Shown: positions 7,131 to 15,200 of the stretch, one piece after another
How positions within the stretch are numbered: position 1 is the first letter of the stretch
Layout: each line of letters opens with the position of its first letter
Assembly (NCBI GenBank): GCA_028280845.1
Contig: JANQKZ010000045.1
Span: 81,121-145,120, forward strand
Reading direction: 5' to 3'
DNA from: Opitutales bacterium
Lineage (GTDB): Bacteria; Verrucomicrobiota; Verrucomicrobiia; Opitutales; JABSRG01
DNA length: 64,000 nucleotides
The notes under the pieces: generated by a model
What the model saw: the letters and a program-made list of their open reading frames with translations, nothing else
Databases searched by the model: none
Told to the model about the DNA's origin: nothing
Program-made: the position numbers and the translations under genes

Positions 7131-9464
7131 ATGTGGCTTGTAGCTGTAGTTATCGTACCCCTGGTCGCTGCATTAGGGGCGGGTTTCATCGGGCGAATTC
7201 CCCGCTCGGCGCGACCAGGGGTACTCTTTCTTCCAGCCTTTCTGGCTTGGATCGGATTACTTGTCTGCGGAATTTCTGCATTCCAGGGCAACCTGCCTAC
7301 TGCGTTTTCCCTGGCCTGGTTCCCTCAATTAGAAGTCAACCTGGACTTTAATCTCACAGGCCTGGGATGGCTGCTGGGTCTTTTAATCACAGGTATTGGC
7401 TCCCTCATCCTCCTCTATGCCGGGGGCTATATGGGGGGAGCTAAACAGGAAGCGCGCCTTTACGCCTATCTCTACCTCTTCATGTTTGCCATGCTTGGGT
7501 TGGCGTTTTCCGACAACTTAATTCTGACCTTTGTCTTTTGGGAACTGACCAGCGTTGTCTCCTATCTGCTCATCAGCTTTAAACATGAGTATGCAGAGGC
7601 CAGGCGCAATGCGCTCCAGGGCCTGCTGATTACCGGGTTGGGCGGAATGGCCCTCATGGCCGGATTCATTCTCCTCGCCTCAGCGACCGGGACCTGGCGC
7701 ATTTCTGAGTTAGCCCTGTTGGGAGACCAAGTGGTCCAGCATCCGCACTACATCGGCATCCTCACTCTTGTTCTTCTCGGTGCCTTCACGAAGTCTGCGC
7801 AGTTTCCTTTTCACGTCTGGTTACCCAACGCGATGTCGGCTCCCACACCGGTCAGTGCCTATCTGCACTCGGCCACCATGGTGAAAGCCGGAGTGTTTCT
7901 CCTCGCGCTCTTCACGCCTATCCTGGGTCAAACCCCGGCCTGGACCTGGACCCTATCCCTCGTGGGCGGAATTACCTTTCTGCACGGATGTATCCTCGGC
8001 CTCCTCCACCAGGATCTGAAAAAAATCCTGGCCGGAACGACTATTGCTGTTCTCGGGATGCTTGTCTTCCTTTTAGGACTCGGCACTGACAAAGCCTTCC
8101 ATGCCGCCATCCTCCTGCTGCTTGCCCACGCCTTTTACAAGGCGTCCCTTTTTATGATGGCTGGCAATGTGGATCAGGCCACAGGAACCCGGGACCTGCG
8201 TCGACTCCAGGGCTTGCGCCGACTCATGCCATGGACCGCTCTAACCGCCGGCCTGGCCGCCTTCTCCAAAATGGGGCTCCCCCCCTTTTGGGGATTCATC
8301 GGCAAAGAATACGCTTACAAGGCGGGATTGGATACGGCAGTTCCAATCTGGGGCACCGGCACCCTCCTCCTTGGCAGCCTGCTTCTCTTCGCCATTGCCG
8401 TCAAAGTCGCCATCATCCCGTTCTGGACGAAGCCGGCGGCAACATCTGCCGAATCCAAGGTCTCCGAGGTCAAGCTGACCATGCGATGGCCTCCCCTCAC
8501 CCTTGCCATGCTCGGGTTGCTAACCGGGTTGGCGCCGAGCTTTTTGCAATTCCCCGTCGACAAGGCCGTCGCGACCATCACCAACGCCCCCTTTGAAGCC
8601 AGCATCTACCTATGGCAGGGCTTTAACCTGCCCCTTCTCCTCAGCGGCCTTACGGTTCTTGGAGGCCTCGCCTTTTTTGGTCTTACCCGCAGCCCGCTGT
8701 TAAATAGGCTAGCCTTCAAGCCATTGGCCGATAGCATCTACGACATTTGCCTCAAGGGCGTCCTTGATACGGCAAAGCACACCACAAAGACCCTACAGTC
8801 GGGCTATCTTCGGAACTACCTGCTCATCATTCTGGCTTCTACCTTCGTCCTTGTCTTTTATAAGCTCTACCGCTTCGGTGGCTGGCCTTCCCTCGACTGG
8901 AGCGGAGCCGGTCAGCCCCTTATCCTGGGGGTTCTCCTGCTCATGGTGATTGCCATCTGGTCGGCTACCACGGCTCACTCCCGGTTGGTAGCCCTGATCT
9001 CCCTGGGCAGCCTGGGGTATGGGGTCGCCCTGATCTTCGCCTTCTTCGGGGCCCCTGATCTGGCCATCACACAAATCTTGGTCGAAACCTTAACGGTCGT
9101 TCTCTTTGCCTGGGTCATCGCCAAGCTTCCCGATTACCACCCGCTTTCGTCGCAACGCTCCCGCTGGATTGACGCCGGCATCAGCTTGACTGCGGGGGCC
9201 ATGCTCACTGTCCTCGTCCTCAAAGCGCAAATCATTGAGCTCGGCCCCAGGATATCTGAGTTGATGGTCGACTGGAGCCTTCCTCAGGCTTTCGGAGCAA
9301 ATGTGGTGAATGTTATCCTGGTCGATTTTCGCGCGCTCGACACATTCGGGGAAGTCATCGTCATTGCCATAGCAGCTCTGGGGGTCTGGGCCCTCCTGAC
9401 CCGCCCCTATCAGCCCAAGCCGAAACCGGCATCCAACCCAAACCCAAGCAAGAAGGAGTCCTGA
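7131..9464 (+). CDS. mrpA: Mrp/Mnh cation:proton antiporter subunit A
   Basis: A 777-residue multi-spanning membrane protein. Residues about 1-480 are the NuoL/ND5-like proton-pumping core: FVFWELTSVVSYLLISF with the functional Glu of TM5, AFTKSAQFPFHVWLPNAMSAPTPVSAYLHSATMVKAG with the Lys of TM7, and HAFYKASLFMMAGNVDQATGTRD. The C-terminal part (about 565-760) matches the MbhD/MbhE-like extension of MrpA (APDLAITQILVETLTVVLFAWV, then DFRALDTFGEVIVIAIAALG). With the six genes that follow it should form the Mrp complex, which exports sodium (or other monovalent cations) in exchange for protons. The order is A-B-C-D-E-F-G as in group 1 Mrp operons; subunit A is near the usual length. Confidence 0.92.
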   Translation: MWLVAVVIVPLVAALGAGFIGRIPRSARPGVLFLPAFLAWIGLLVCGISAFQGNLPTAFSLAWFPQLEVNLDFNLTGLGWLLGLLITGIGSLILLYAGGYMGGAKQEARLYAYLYLFMFAMLGLAFSDNLILTFVFWELTSVVSYLLISFKHEYAEARRNALQGLLITGLGGMALMAGFILLASATGTWRISELALLGDQVVQHPHYIGILTLVLLGAFTKSAQFPFHVWLPNAMSAPTPVSAYLHSATMVKAGVFLLALFTPILGQTPAWTWTLSLVGGITFLHGCILGLLHQDLKKILAGTTIAVLGMLVFLLGLGTDKAFHAAILLLLAHAFYKASLFMMAGNVDQATGTRDLRRLQGLRRLMPWTALTAGLAAFSKMGLPPFWGFIGKEYAYKAGLDTAVPIWGTGTLLLGSLLLFAIAVKVAIIPFWTKPAATSAESKVSEVKLTMRWPPLTLAMLGLLTGLAPSFLQFPVDKAVATITNAPFEASIYLWQGFNLPLLLSGLTVLGGLAFFGLTRSPLLNRLAFKPLADSIYDICLKGVLDTAKHTTKTLQSGYLRNYLLIILASTFVLVFYKLYRFGGWPSLDWSGAGQPLILGVLLLMVIAIWSATTAHSRLVALISLGSLGYGVALIFAFFGAPDLAITQILVETLTVVLFAWVIAKLPDYHPLSSQRSRWIDAGISLTAGAMLTVLVLKAQIIELGPRISELMVDWSLPQAFGANVVNVILVDFRALDTFGEVIVIAIAALGVWALLTRPYQPKPKPASNPNPSKKES

Positions 9465-9467
9465 GCT

Positions 9468-9890
9468 ATGCCCGCAGCCCCATTACTTCAAATTGCGACC
9501 CGCTACCTGGCCCCCATCCTGGCAGTCCTCTCCCTCCTGGTTCTCTACCGTGGACACAATCTCCCGGGAGGCGGATTTATTGGCGGACTCCTGCTCGCAG
9601 CCGCCATCCTTCTGGTCGCGATTGCCGAGGGATGGGATGTCGTCAACAAGAAGCTTCCGGTAGATCCCCTTACCCTCCTCACCCTTGGTCTGGGCATAGC
9701 CCTGCTCAGCGGCCTGCCCAGCCTGTTCTTTGGCCAGCCCTATTTGACTGGCCAGTGGCTACCCGGTCTCGAACTCCCCATAATCGGGAAGGTGAAACTG
9801 GGGACGCCCATTGTCTTCGACCTCGGAGTCTACTTCGCCGTCACCGGTTTCACCCTGAAATGCGCCAACGCCTTTGCTGAAGAATCCTGA
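9468..9890 (+). CDS. mrpB: Mrp/Mnh antiporter subunit B
   Basis: A 140-residue membrane protein of the MnhB family, with the conserved GHNLPGGGFIGGLLLAAAILL segment after the first helix and a last helix of VFDLGVYFAVTGFTLKCANAF. Four hydrophobic helices are visible. It starts 3 bp after the mrpA stop and is required in characterised Mrp complexes for assembly and sodium/proton exchange. Length and gene position are normal for the family. Confidence 0.9.
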   Translation: MPAAPLLQIATRYLAPILAVLSLLVLYRGHNLPGGGFIGGLLLAAAILLVAIAEGWDVVNKKLPVDPLTLLTLGLGIALLSGLPSLFFGQPYLTGQWLPGLELPIIGKVKLGTPIVFDLGVYFAVTGFTLKCANAFAEES

Positions 9891-9891
9891 C

Positions 9892-10245
9892 ATGGAAACC
9901 TTAATTGCCATCCTCATCGGAACCCTCTTTGCCGGAGGTATTTACTGCATGTTACGCCGCAGTATCATGAAGGTCGTCATCGGCCTCATGCTCCTCAGCC
10001 AGGCAGCCAACTTGCTTGTGTTTACCTCTGGCGGCCTGACTGCCCAGGGACCGGTCTTTCTCTCATCAGCCGAAACCGGCTCCACCCTTGCTCAAGCTGA
10101 CCCCCTCCCTCAGGCCCTCGTCCTCACCGCCATTGTGATTGGCTTCGGGGTCATTATTTTTTCCCTTTCACTGCTCCTCAAGGCTCATCAGGCCGTCGGC
10201 AGTGACGACATCAACGCCTTTAACAAGACGGACCAGGTATCATGA
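9892..10245 (+). CDS. mrpC: Mrp/Mnh antiporter subunit C (NuoK-like)
   Basis: A 117-residue protein with three membrane helices, homologous to NuoK of complex I: METLIAILIGTLFAGGIYCMLRRS, then VVIGLMLLSQAANLLVFTSGG, then DPLPQALVLTAIVIGFGVIIFSL, including the conserved 'DPLPQALVLTAIVIG' signature. The ATG at 9892, one base after the mrpB stop, was chosen over an in-frame TTG at 9874 because it begins directly at the first helix. The last codons overlap mrpD (ATGA). Confidence 0.9.
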   Translation: METLIAILIGTLFAGGIYCMLRRSIMKVVIGLMLLSQAANLLVFTSGGLTAQGPVFLSSAETGSTLAQADPLPQALVLTAIVIGFGVIIFSLSLLLKAHQAVGSDDINAFNKTDQVS

Positions 10246-11759
10246 TCTGGACCTTGGCTCCCATCCTGATTCCCCTCACCTCGGCCCTCCTCGCGATGGC
10301 CGCCCGAGGGCATCCCCATATGGTCCGAGCAATCGGGGTGACGGGTGCTATCCTCCTCTGCGGGGCTGGCTTTGGCCTCCTATGGGCAGTAGAGAACCAG
10401 GGCGTCATCGTCCTGCAGGCCGGTAACTGGCCTGCGCCGGTAGGCATCAGTCTGGTGGCGGACCTGCTCAGCGCACTGATGGTTACGATTACGGGAATCA
10501 TCAGCCTGGCGGTAGCCATCTACTCCCTCCGCGACGTCAACCGGAACCTCCTCAAGTCGCATTACTTTGCGCTCTTCCACTTCCTTCTCCTCGGGGTAAA
10601 CGGGGCGTTTCTGACCGGAGATCTCTTCAACCTCTTCGTCTGGTTTGAAGTGATGCTCCTGTCGTCCTTCGTTCTCATCACCATGGAAGGCAAACGGCAG
10701 CAATTGGAGGGAGGAGTCAAATACCTGGTTATCAATCTGGTCGCTTCGGCCTTATTCCTCAGCGGAATTGGAATTCTGTATGGAAAACTCGGCACGCTGA
10801 ATATGGCCGACATCGCACTCCGTCTTGCCAATACCCCCGACGCCTTTCTCATCAATAGCAGTTCCATCCTCCTTCTGGTCGCCTTCGCCATCAAGGCGGG
10901 CATGTTTCCTTTCTTCTTCTGGTTACCCGCCTCCTACCATACACCGCAGGTAGCTATTTCCGCCCTCTTTGCCGGGCTGCTCACCAAGGTCGGGGTATAT
11001 GCCCTTATCCGATCCTACACCCTGCTTTTCAATTCCCAGTTTGCTGTTATGCAGGACGTACTCATCGTCCTTGCAGGTGCCACGATGATCACTGGTGTCT
11101 TTGGAGCAGCCACGCAATTTGAAATTCGCAAGATCCTCTCCTTTCATATCGTCAGCCAGATCGGGTATATGATCATGGGGCTGGCTATTGGAAGTGCCCT
11201 GGCCCTGGCCGCTGCCGTCTTCTATATTCTGCACCACATCATCGTTAAAACGAACCTCTTCCTCGTGGGAGGACTCATCATGCGTAAATGTGGTACCAGC
11301 GATCTCGCTCGTACGGGCGGTCTCTACAAGTGGGCCCCCGGGTTGGCCCTCCTCTTTTTTATTCCGGCTTTCTCCCTCGGAGGTATTCCTCCACTGTCGG
11401 GATTCTGGGCTAAGTTCTCCGTCATCCAGGCCGGGCTTGAGGCTGAGCATTACGCCCTCGTCGCCGCCGCCCTGCTCGTTGGTGTGCTAACCCTTTATTC
11501 GATGATCAAGATCTGGGCGGAAGCCTTTTTGAAGGCAAAGCCGATGGATAGTCGTGCGCCTGCAGAGAATGCTCCTGGCCCCAATCTCCACTGGACCCTG
11601 GTCGTCCCCTGCGTCATCCTGGCCCTGCTGACCGTCTGGATCGGCCTGGCCGGAGCCCCTCTGCTCAACCTTGCTCTGGCTACCAGCGAACAGCTGTTAA
11701 ACCCGGAAATTTATATCGAAGCCGTCCTCAACCCGCCCATCGCCCACTATGAAAAATAG
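10242..11759 (+). CDS. mrpD: Mrp/Mnh antiporter subunit D (NuoN/ND4-like)
   Basis: A 505-residue polytopic membrane protein, the second antiporter-like pump of the complex. Visible family motifs are DLFNLFVWFEVMLLSSFVLI with the functional Glu of TM5, VAFAIKAGMFPFFFWLPASYHTPQVAISALFAGLLTKVGVYALIR with the Lys of TM7, and HIVSQIGYMIMGLAIG. It begins inside the mrpC stop (ATGA) and its end overlaps the start of mrpE by 11 bp, indicating translational coupling. In characterised systems MrpD couples proton entry to cation export. Length is typical. Confidence 0.92.
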   Translation: MIWTLAPILIPLTSALLAMAARGHPHMVRAIGVTGAILLCGAGFGLLWAVENQGVIVLQAGNWPAPVGISLVADLLSALMVTITGIISLAVAIYSLRDVNRNLLKSHYFALFHFLLLGVNGAFLTGDLFNLFVWFEVMLLSSFVLITMEGKRQQLEGGVKYLVINLVASALFLSGIGILYGKLGTLNMADIALRLANTPDAFLINSSSILLLVAFAIKAGMFPFFFWLPASYHTPQVAISALFAGLLTKVGVYALIRSYTLLFNSQFAVMQDVLIVLAGATMITGVFGAATQFEIRKILSFHIVSQIGYMIMGLAIGSALALAAAVFYILHHIIVKTNLFLVGGLIMRKCGTSDLARTGGLYKWAPGLALLFFIPAFSLGGIPPLSGFWAKFSVIQAGLEAEHYALVAAALLVGVLTLYSMIKIWAEAFLKAKPMDSRAPAENAPGPNLHWTLVVPCVILALLTVWIGLAGAPLLNLALATSEQLLNPEIYIEAVLNPPIAHYEK

Positions 11760-12084
11760 ACTCGTATTATGGATCAGACGAGCCGAGTTTGCCGCCTTCT
11801 ATCTCCGGGAGATAGTGGCCTCGAACTTGAAGGTGGCCTTCGACGTCTTGACTCCCAAACACCGTATGAAACCCGCCATGCTGTCGCTCGACGTCGAAGG
11901 GCTAACGGATCGCCAGCTCCTCGCCATGGCAAATCTCCTGACGATGACCCCGGGCACGCTCAGTGTGGATGTTTCCCCCGACCGCCGGTTTCTCCTGGTT
12001 CACGCCATGTATGTCGACCGACCGGAAAATGCAGCCTGGCGCTTGGAGTATGAATTTAAAAAGAGGATCTGCCATGTATTCTGA
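11749..12084 (+). CDS. mrpE: Mrp/Mnh antiporter subunit E
   Basis: A 111-residue protein of the MnhE family. It is shorter than many MrpE (about 150-160 residues) because the first hydrophobic hairpin is reduced: it begins with a basic amphipathic stretch, then AAFYLREIVASNLKVAFDVLTPKH, followed by the soluble part with VEGLTDRQLLAMANLLTMTPGTLSVDVSPDRRFLLVHAMYVD, the conserved family core. The 'TMTPGT' loop is typical. It overlaps mrpD upstream and mrpF downstream by 11 bp each. The shortened N-terminus may be normal for this lineage. Confidence 0.85.
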   Translation: MKNRLVLWIRRAEFAAFYLREIVASNLKVAFDVLTPKHRMKPAMLSLDVEGLTDRQLLAMANLLTMTPGTLSVDVSPDRRFLLVHAMYVDRPENAAWRLEYEFKKRICHVF

Positions 12085-12364
12085 GCCATTCTTTATTCCA
12101 GCATGGGTACTGTGGACCTGCCAGGTCGTCCTCGGTGCTTCCATCGTTTTGACCATGATCCGGGTTATCCTCGGACCCAGCACCCCCGACCGCCTCCTTG
12201 CCCTGGACCTGCTGGCCTCCCTCACCATGGGACAGGCCATCCTCCTCGTCTTCATGAGTCAGTTTATCTCCTACCTGGATATTGCCTCGGCCATCGCCGT
12301 CGTCAGCTTCCTCGCCACGGTGGCCTTTTCCCGTTATCTGGAAAAACAGGAGAAGCCCATATGA
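12074..12364 (+). CDS. mrpF: Mrp/Mnh antiporter subunit F
   Basis: A 96-residue protein with three membrane helices, matching MnhF: VVLGASIVLTMIRVILGPSTPDRLLALDLLASLTMGQAILL contains the conserved 'GPSTPDRLLALDLL' signature, followed by the helix YLDIASAIAVVSFLATVAFSRYL. The ATG at 12074 was chosen because it puts the first helix at the N-terminus and overlaps the mrpE end by 11 bp; a longer in-frame start lies inside mrpE. In Bacillus, MrpF is linked to bile-salt and sodium efflux. Confidence 0.88.
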   Translation: MYSEPFFIPAWVLWTCQVVLGASIVLTMIRVILGPSTPDRLLALDLLASLTMGQAILLVFMSQFISYLDIASAIAVVSFLATVAFSRYLEKQEKPI

Positions 12365-12744
12365 TTGTCGTCGCCTCCTTCTTTCTCCTTGCCGGTGTAG
12401 GATTTTCACTCATCGCAGCCATCGGTGTTCTGCGCATGCCGGACGTCTACTGCCGCATGCATGCCGCCACCAAGGCCGGCGCTTTTGGCGCGTGTCTCAT
12501 GATCCTGAGCCTGTTGGTGGCCCAACCCTCCCTCCGGCTTTTTATCCAGGGTTTCCTCCTCATCGCCTTCTTCTACCTCACCGCCCCCGTTGCCGCGCAA
12601 ATGCTGGGGCGGGTAGCCATCCTCAGGAAGATCCCCCTCTGGCAGCCTCAGGAATCCCGGGAAAGGCAAGAAGACGCGGACCCCTTCAGCGCCCATCGGT
12701 CCGCTTCAAATCCAGTTTCTCCCAGGAAAATGCCGGGGCATTAA
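12361..12744 (+). CDS. mrpG: Mrp/Mnh antiporter subunit G
   Basis: A 127-residue MnhG family protein with three helices. The conserved stretch GVLRMPDVYCRMHAATKAGAFGACL after the first helix is diagnostic, followed by FIQGFLLIAFFYLTAPVAAQMLGRVA. The ATG at 12361 overlaps the mrpF stop (ATGA), the expected coupling; the longer open frame upstream is ignored. The last 25 residues are polar and not conserved in the family as I know it. This closes the operon; the next gene has its own promoter region. Confidence 0.88.
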   Translation: MIVVASFFLLAGVGFSLIAAIGVLRMPDVYCRMHAATKAGAFGACLMILSLLVAQPSLRLFIQGFLLIAFFYLTAPVAAQMLGRVAILRKIPLWQPQESRERQEDADPFSAHRSASNPVSPRKMPGH

Positions 12745-12885
12745 TTGTCAGCTCCTTCTACCCGGTAGCAGTGCAGGGGGCACGCATAAAGGGATCCATC
12801 GATTTCGGACCCATGGTTTCCACTACCTCGCGGGTTTGCCCAGATACGTAATTCCCCCATCTCTGATTTTACGAAACTAAAATAC

Positions 12886-12899
12886 CGAAAAAGTTTTCG
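12886..12899. promoter_or_regulatory. Palindromic operator candidate, site 2 (sbtA)
   Basis: CGAAAA-AG-TTTTCG is an exact match to the palindrome found upstream of usp and of the DUF533/TerB gene. It lies in the 274-bp gap between mrpG and the bicarbonate transporter gene, 119 bp before the start codon of the latter. The region around it is AT-rich compared with the coding DNA, as expected of a promoter. Confidence 0.55.
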
Positions 12900-12917
12900 T
12901 ATTTTTATCTTGCGGTA

Positions 12918-12940
12918 TTTAATTCGCGACATTCATTTCG
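12918..12940. promoter_or_regulatory. Promoter-region block shared by sbtA and usp
   Basis: TTTAATTCGCGACATTCATTTCG resembles TTTGATTACGACATTTTTTTCG at 6182-6203 with a single one-base gap, sharing CGACATT and TTTCG. Each block lies 19-30 bp downstream of a CGAAAANNTTTTCG palindrome on the same strand. It could contain promoter elements or a second binding site. Confidence 0.35.
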
Positions 12941-13018
12941 TATGTAAATCTGCCGCACTACAGCTACAACAGTTTATCATGAACCTGCAGGGCTTCGCCC
13001 TGTACTCAAATTCCAGTT

Positions 13019-13984
13019 ATGGACCAAATCGCCCTATTAGGATCCAATCTGATCAGTCCGCCTATAATCGCATTTGCCACTGGCCTTGCCGCTGTCTGGG
13101 CTAAAAGCGATCTTAAATTCCCCGCTCAGATTTATCAGGGCCTGACTATTTACCTGCTCATTTCGATTGGATACAAGGGAGGAAGTTCCCTGGCCGTCAC
13201 GGGCATGGGTCCCCTTATGTTGCCTCTGGGAGCCACCCTTTTCATAGGGAGTGCGATTCCGGTCACCGTGTTTTTCATCACGCGAACATTTCTGAAGTTC
13301 AATTCTCCCGATTCCGCCGCCATGGCAGCCCACTATGGGTCCGTCTCGGCGGTGACCTTTATGGTCTGCCTGGCCTTCCTGGACCATTTAAAGGTCGGCT
13401 ATGAGGCGTTCATGCCGGCCGTCATGGCCGCCATGGAAATCCCAGCCATCTTCGTCGCCCTCCTTCTGGCCAAAACCCAAACCAAACGCGATCCAATTCC
13501 CTTTCACAAGGCTTTCCGTGAAATTCTGACCGGGAAGAGCCTCATTCTACTTGGCTGCGGATTAGCCGCCGGCATCGTGGCGGGAACTGATGGACGGGCG
13601 CGCCTCGACCCCTTCCTTGTCGCCCCATTCTACGGAGCGCTCATGCTCTTCCTCCTGGAAATGGGACTGGTTGCCGGAGAAAAACTCAAGGATGCCCGGG
13701 AAGCCGGTTGGCCACTCATCCTATTTGCCATCGTTGCTCCGGTTGTGCAGGGAGCGTTCGGCCTGCTCCTTGGCTATGCAATTCAACTATCCCAGGGCGG
13801 AGCCGTGGTCTTTGCAGTCCTGGCCGCCAGTGCATCCTACATTGCCGCACCGGCCGCCGTCCGTGTCGCCCTGCCACAGGCCAACCCGGGTTACTACGTA
13901 ACGGCGTCCCTCGGGATTACTTTCCCCTTCAACCTTACCCTGGGAATCCCTTTGCTATATGGCCTTAGCTTCCTTCTCTACTGA
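13019..13984 (+). CDS. sbtA: Sodium-dependent bicarbonate transporter, SbtA family
   Basis: A 321-residue, roughly ten-helix permease of the SbtA (formerly DUF897) family. It has the duplicated inverted architecture: an N-terminal half with IYQGLTIYLLISIGYKGGSSL and AAMAAHYGSVSAVTFMVCLAFLD, and a second half with ALMLFLLEMGLVAGEKL and FAVLAASASYIAAPAAVRVALP, the repeated S/A-rich substrate motifs (GSVSAVTF and AASASYIAAPAA) that carry sodium and bicarbonate ligands in cyanobacterial SbtA. It should bring in bicarbonate with sodium. No SbtB (PII-like) gene is adjacent. Its location behind a complete Mrp operon suggests that Mrp provides the sodium gradient. It is probably an anaplerotic or pH-related importer, as no carbon-fixation gene is seen. 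Confidence 0.88.
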   Translation: MDQIALLGSNLISPPIIAFATGLAAVWAKSDLKFPAQIYQGLTIYLLISIGYKGGSSLAVTGMGPLMLPLGATLFIGSAIPVTVFFITRTFLKFNSPDSAAMAAHYGSVSAVTFMVCLAFLDHLKVGYEAFMPAVMAAMEIPAIFVALLLAKTQTKRDPIPFHKAFREILTGKSLILLGCGLAAGIVAGTDGRARLDPFLVAPFYGALMLFLLEMGLVAGEKLKDAREAGWPLILFAIVAPVVQGAFGLLLGYAIQLSQGGAVVFAVLAASASYIAAPAAVRVALPQANPGYYVTASLGITFPFNLTLGIPLLYGLSFLLY

Positions 13985-14192
13985 GGCTACCTCAACTACA
14001 TGGAGTCGCGATGACCAAAGACTCCCCGGCTACCTTCCATAGCTCCCCCCGGAATAGGCAACCTGCGCGATGTGCTGATGCGCAATCGATTCAGCCACAA
14101 CAGAAGTTGGCCGGCAGAGGAGGGATACCTACCTGCCTGGCAATTGAATCTCAGGCAGTAAATTCACCCCACCTCTCATCACCAGGCCACAA

Positions 14193-14212
14193 GACACTAG
14201 ACACCAGAGCTG
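14193..14212. repeat. Heptanucleotide repeat remnant (GACACTA/GACACCA)
   Basis: Two 7-bp units, GACACTA and GACACCA, followed by a degenerate one, in the gap before the aldo/keto reductase gene. The same units build longer arrays at 15156-15191, 42789-42823 and 42890-42945. Confidence 0.5.
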
Positions 14213-14233
14213 CTCCCTCCGATACTCCTCGCC

Positions 14234-15151
14234 ATGCAAGTGTGCACGATAGGACAAACCGACTTGGAAACCTCACGACTGGTTTACGGCTGCATGCGAA
14301 TTGCCGGAGATCATTCACCGGCCGCACGGGAGAAAGGAAAAACGGCTATTCGGGCTGCTCTCGACGCGGGCTACAACCACTTTGACCATGCCGATATTTA
14401 TGGAGAAGGCAGCTGCGAACAGCTATTTGGGGAGATTTTAAAAGAATCCCCTTCACTAAGAGACCAGATGATCCTGACCAGCAAGTGTGGGATCTTCTTT
14501 AAGGATCGACCGAATCCCGGGGATCCTGGACGCTATGATTTCACCCAGCAACACATTCTGGAATCAGTAGAGGGTATCCTGGGCCGCCTGGGGGTGGAAT
14601 ACATCGATATGCTCCTCCTTCATAGGCCGGACTACCTGATGAATCCGGCCGAGGTCTCGGAAATCCTGCTGATACTTCAGGATCAGGGGAAAGTGAAACA
14701 TTTTGGGGTGAGTAATTTCAGCCCCTCCCAGGTCAGTCTGCTTCAGTCGGTGTTTCCCCAGCCCCTCCATGTGAACCAGGTCGAAGTCAACATTCACCAC
14801 ATCGCTCCCTTAACTGACGGCACCCTCGACCAATGCATGGAATATGGTATGAGTCCCCAAGCCTGGTGCCCCCTCGGCGGCGTGGTCTACCCCGCTTGGG
14901 GAACGACCTTCTCCGAGGAAGACGACGCTCGCATCAAAGAGGAATTCGATCGCCAAGCGAAAAAGTATGAGACTGAGCCCTGGATCATTATGCTCGCATG
15001 GATCCTGATGCACCCCTCCCACATCCTCCCCATCATCGGGTCCACCACCCCATCCCGTATTGCTGCCGCCAAGGCCGCCCTCGACCTGGAGTACGATCGC
15101 AAGGATTGGTATCACCTTCTGGAAGCCCGCAATGGCCATCCTGCCCCCTGA
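14234..15151 (+). CDS. Aldo/keto reductase (YdhF-like)
   Basis: A 305-residue cytoplasmic NADPH-dependent reductase with a (beta/alpha)8 fold. The catalytic tetrad is visible: Asp and Tyr in AALDAGYNHFDHADIYG, Lys in MILTSKCG, His in DMLLLHRPD. Strand 6-7 signatures follow (GKVKHFGVSNFSPSQVSLLQS), and IIGSTTPSRI near the C-terminus is the cofactor phosphate-binding motif. The opening 'RLVYGCMRIAGD' resembles E. coli YdhF. It should reduce a carbonyl substrate, possibly a sugar-derived aldehyde or ketone; no neighbour specifies which. Heptanucleotide repeats sit on both sides of the gene. Confidence 0.88.
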   Translation: MQVCTIGQTDLETSRLVYGCMRIAGDHSPAAREKGKTAIRAALDAGYNHFDHADIYGEGSCEQLFGEILKESPSLRDQMILTSKCGIFFKDRPNPGDPGRYDFTQQHILESVEGILGRLGVEYIDMLLLHRPDYLMNPAEVSEILLILQDQGKVKHFGVSNFSPSQVSLLQSVFPQPLHVNQVEVNIHHIAPLTDGTLDQCMEYGMSPQAWCPLGGVVYPAWGTTFSEEDDARIKEEFDRQAKKYETEPWIIMLAWILMHPSHILPIIGSTTPSRIAAAKAALDLEYDRKDWYHLLEARNGHPAP

Positions 15152-15155
15152 TGAA

Positions 15156-15191
15156 GAACACCAGACACTAGACCCCAGTCACTAGATACTC
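15156..15191. repeat. Heptanucleotide repeat array (GACACTA type)
   Basis: A short array in 7-bp register: ACACCA, GACACTA, GACCCCA, GTCACTA, GATACTC. It fills most of the 49-bp gap between the aldo/keto reductase stop and the next start codon at 15201, so it may be part of the downstream gene's leader. Confidence 0.55.
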
Positions 15192-15200
15192 CCCCAGTCC

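Noticed and set aside
10923..11450. 175-codon reverse-strand frame inside mrpD
   Set aside because: mrpD is unambiguous by its antiporter motifs; the antisense product is a charged, low-information sequence.
14011..14385. Open frame overlapping the start of the aldo/keto reductase
   Set aside because: It crosses a heptamer repeat and the reductase start, and its product has no recognisable feature.
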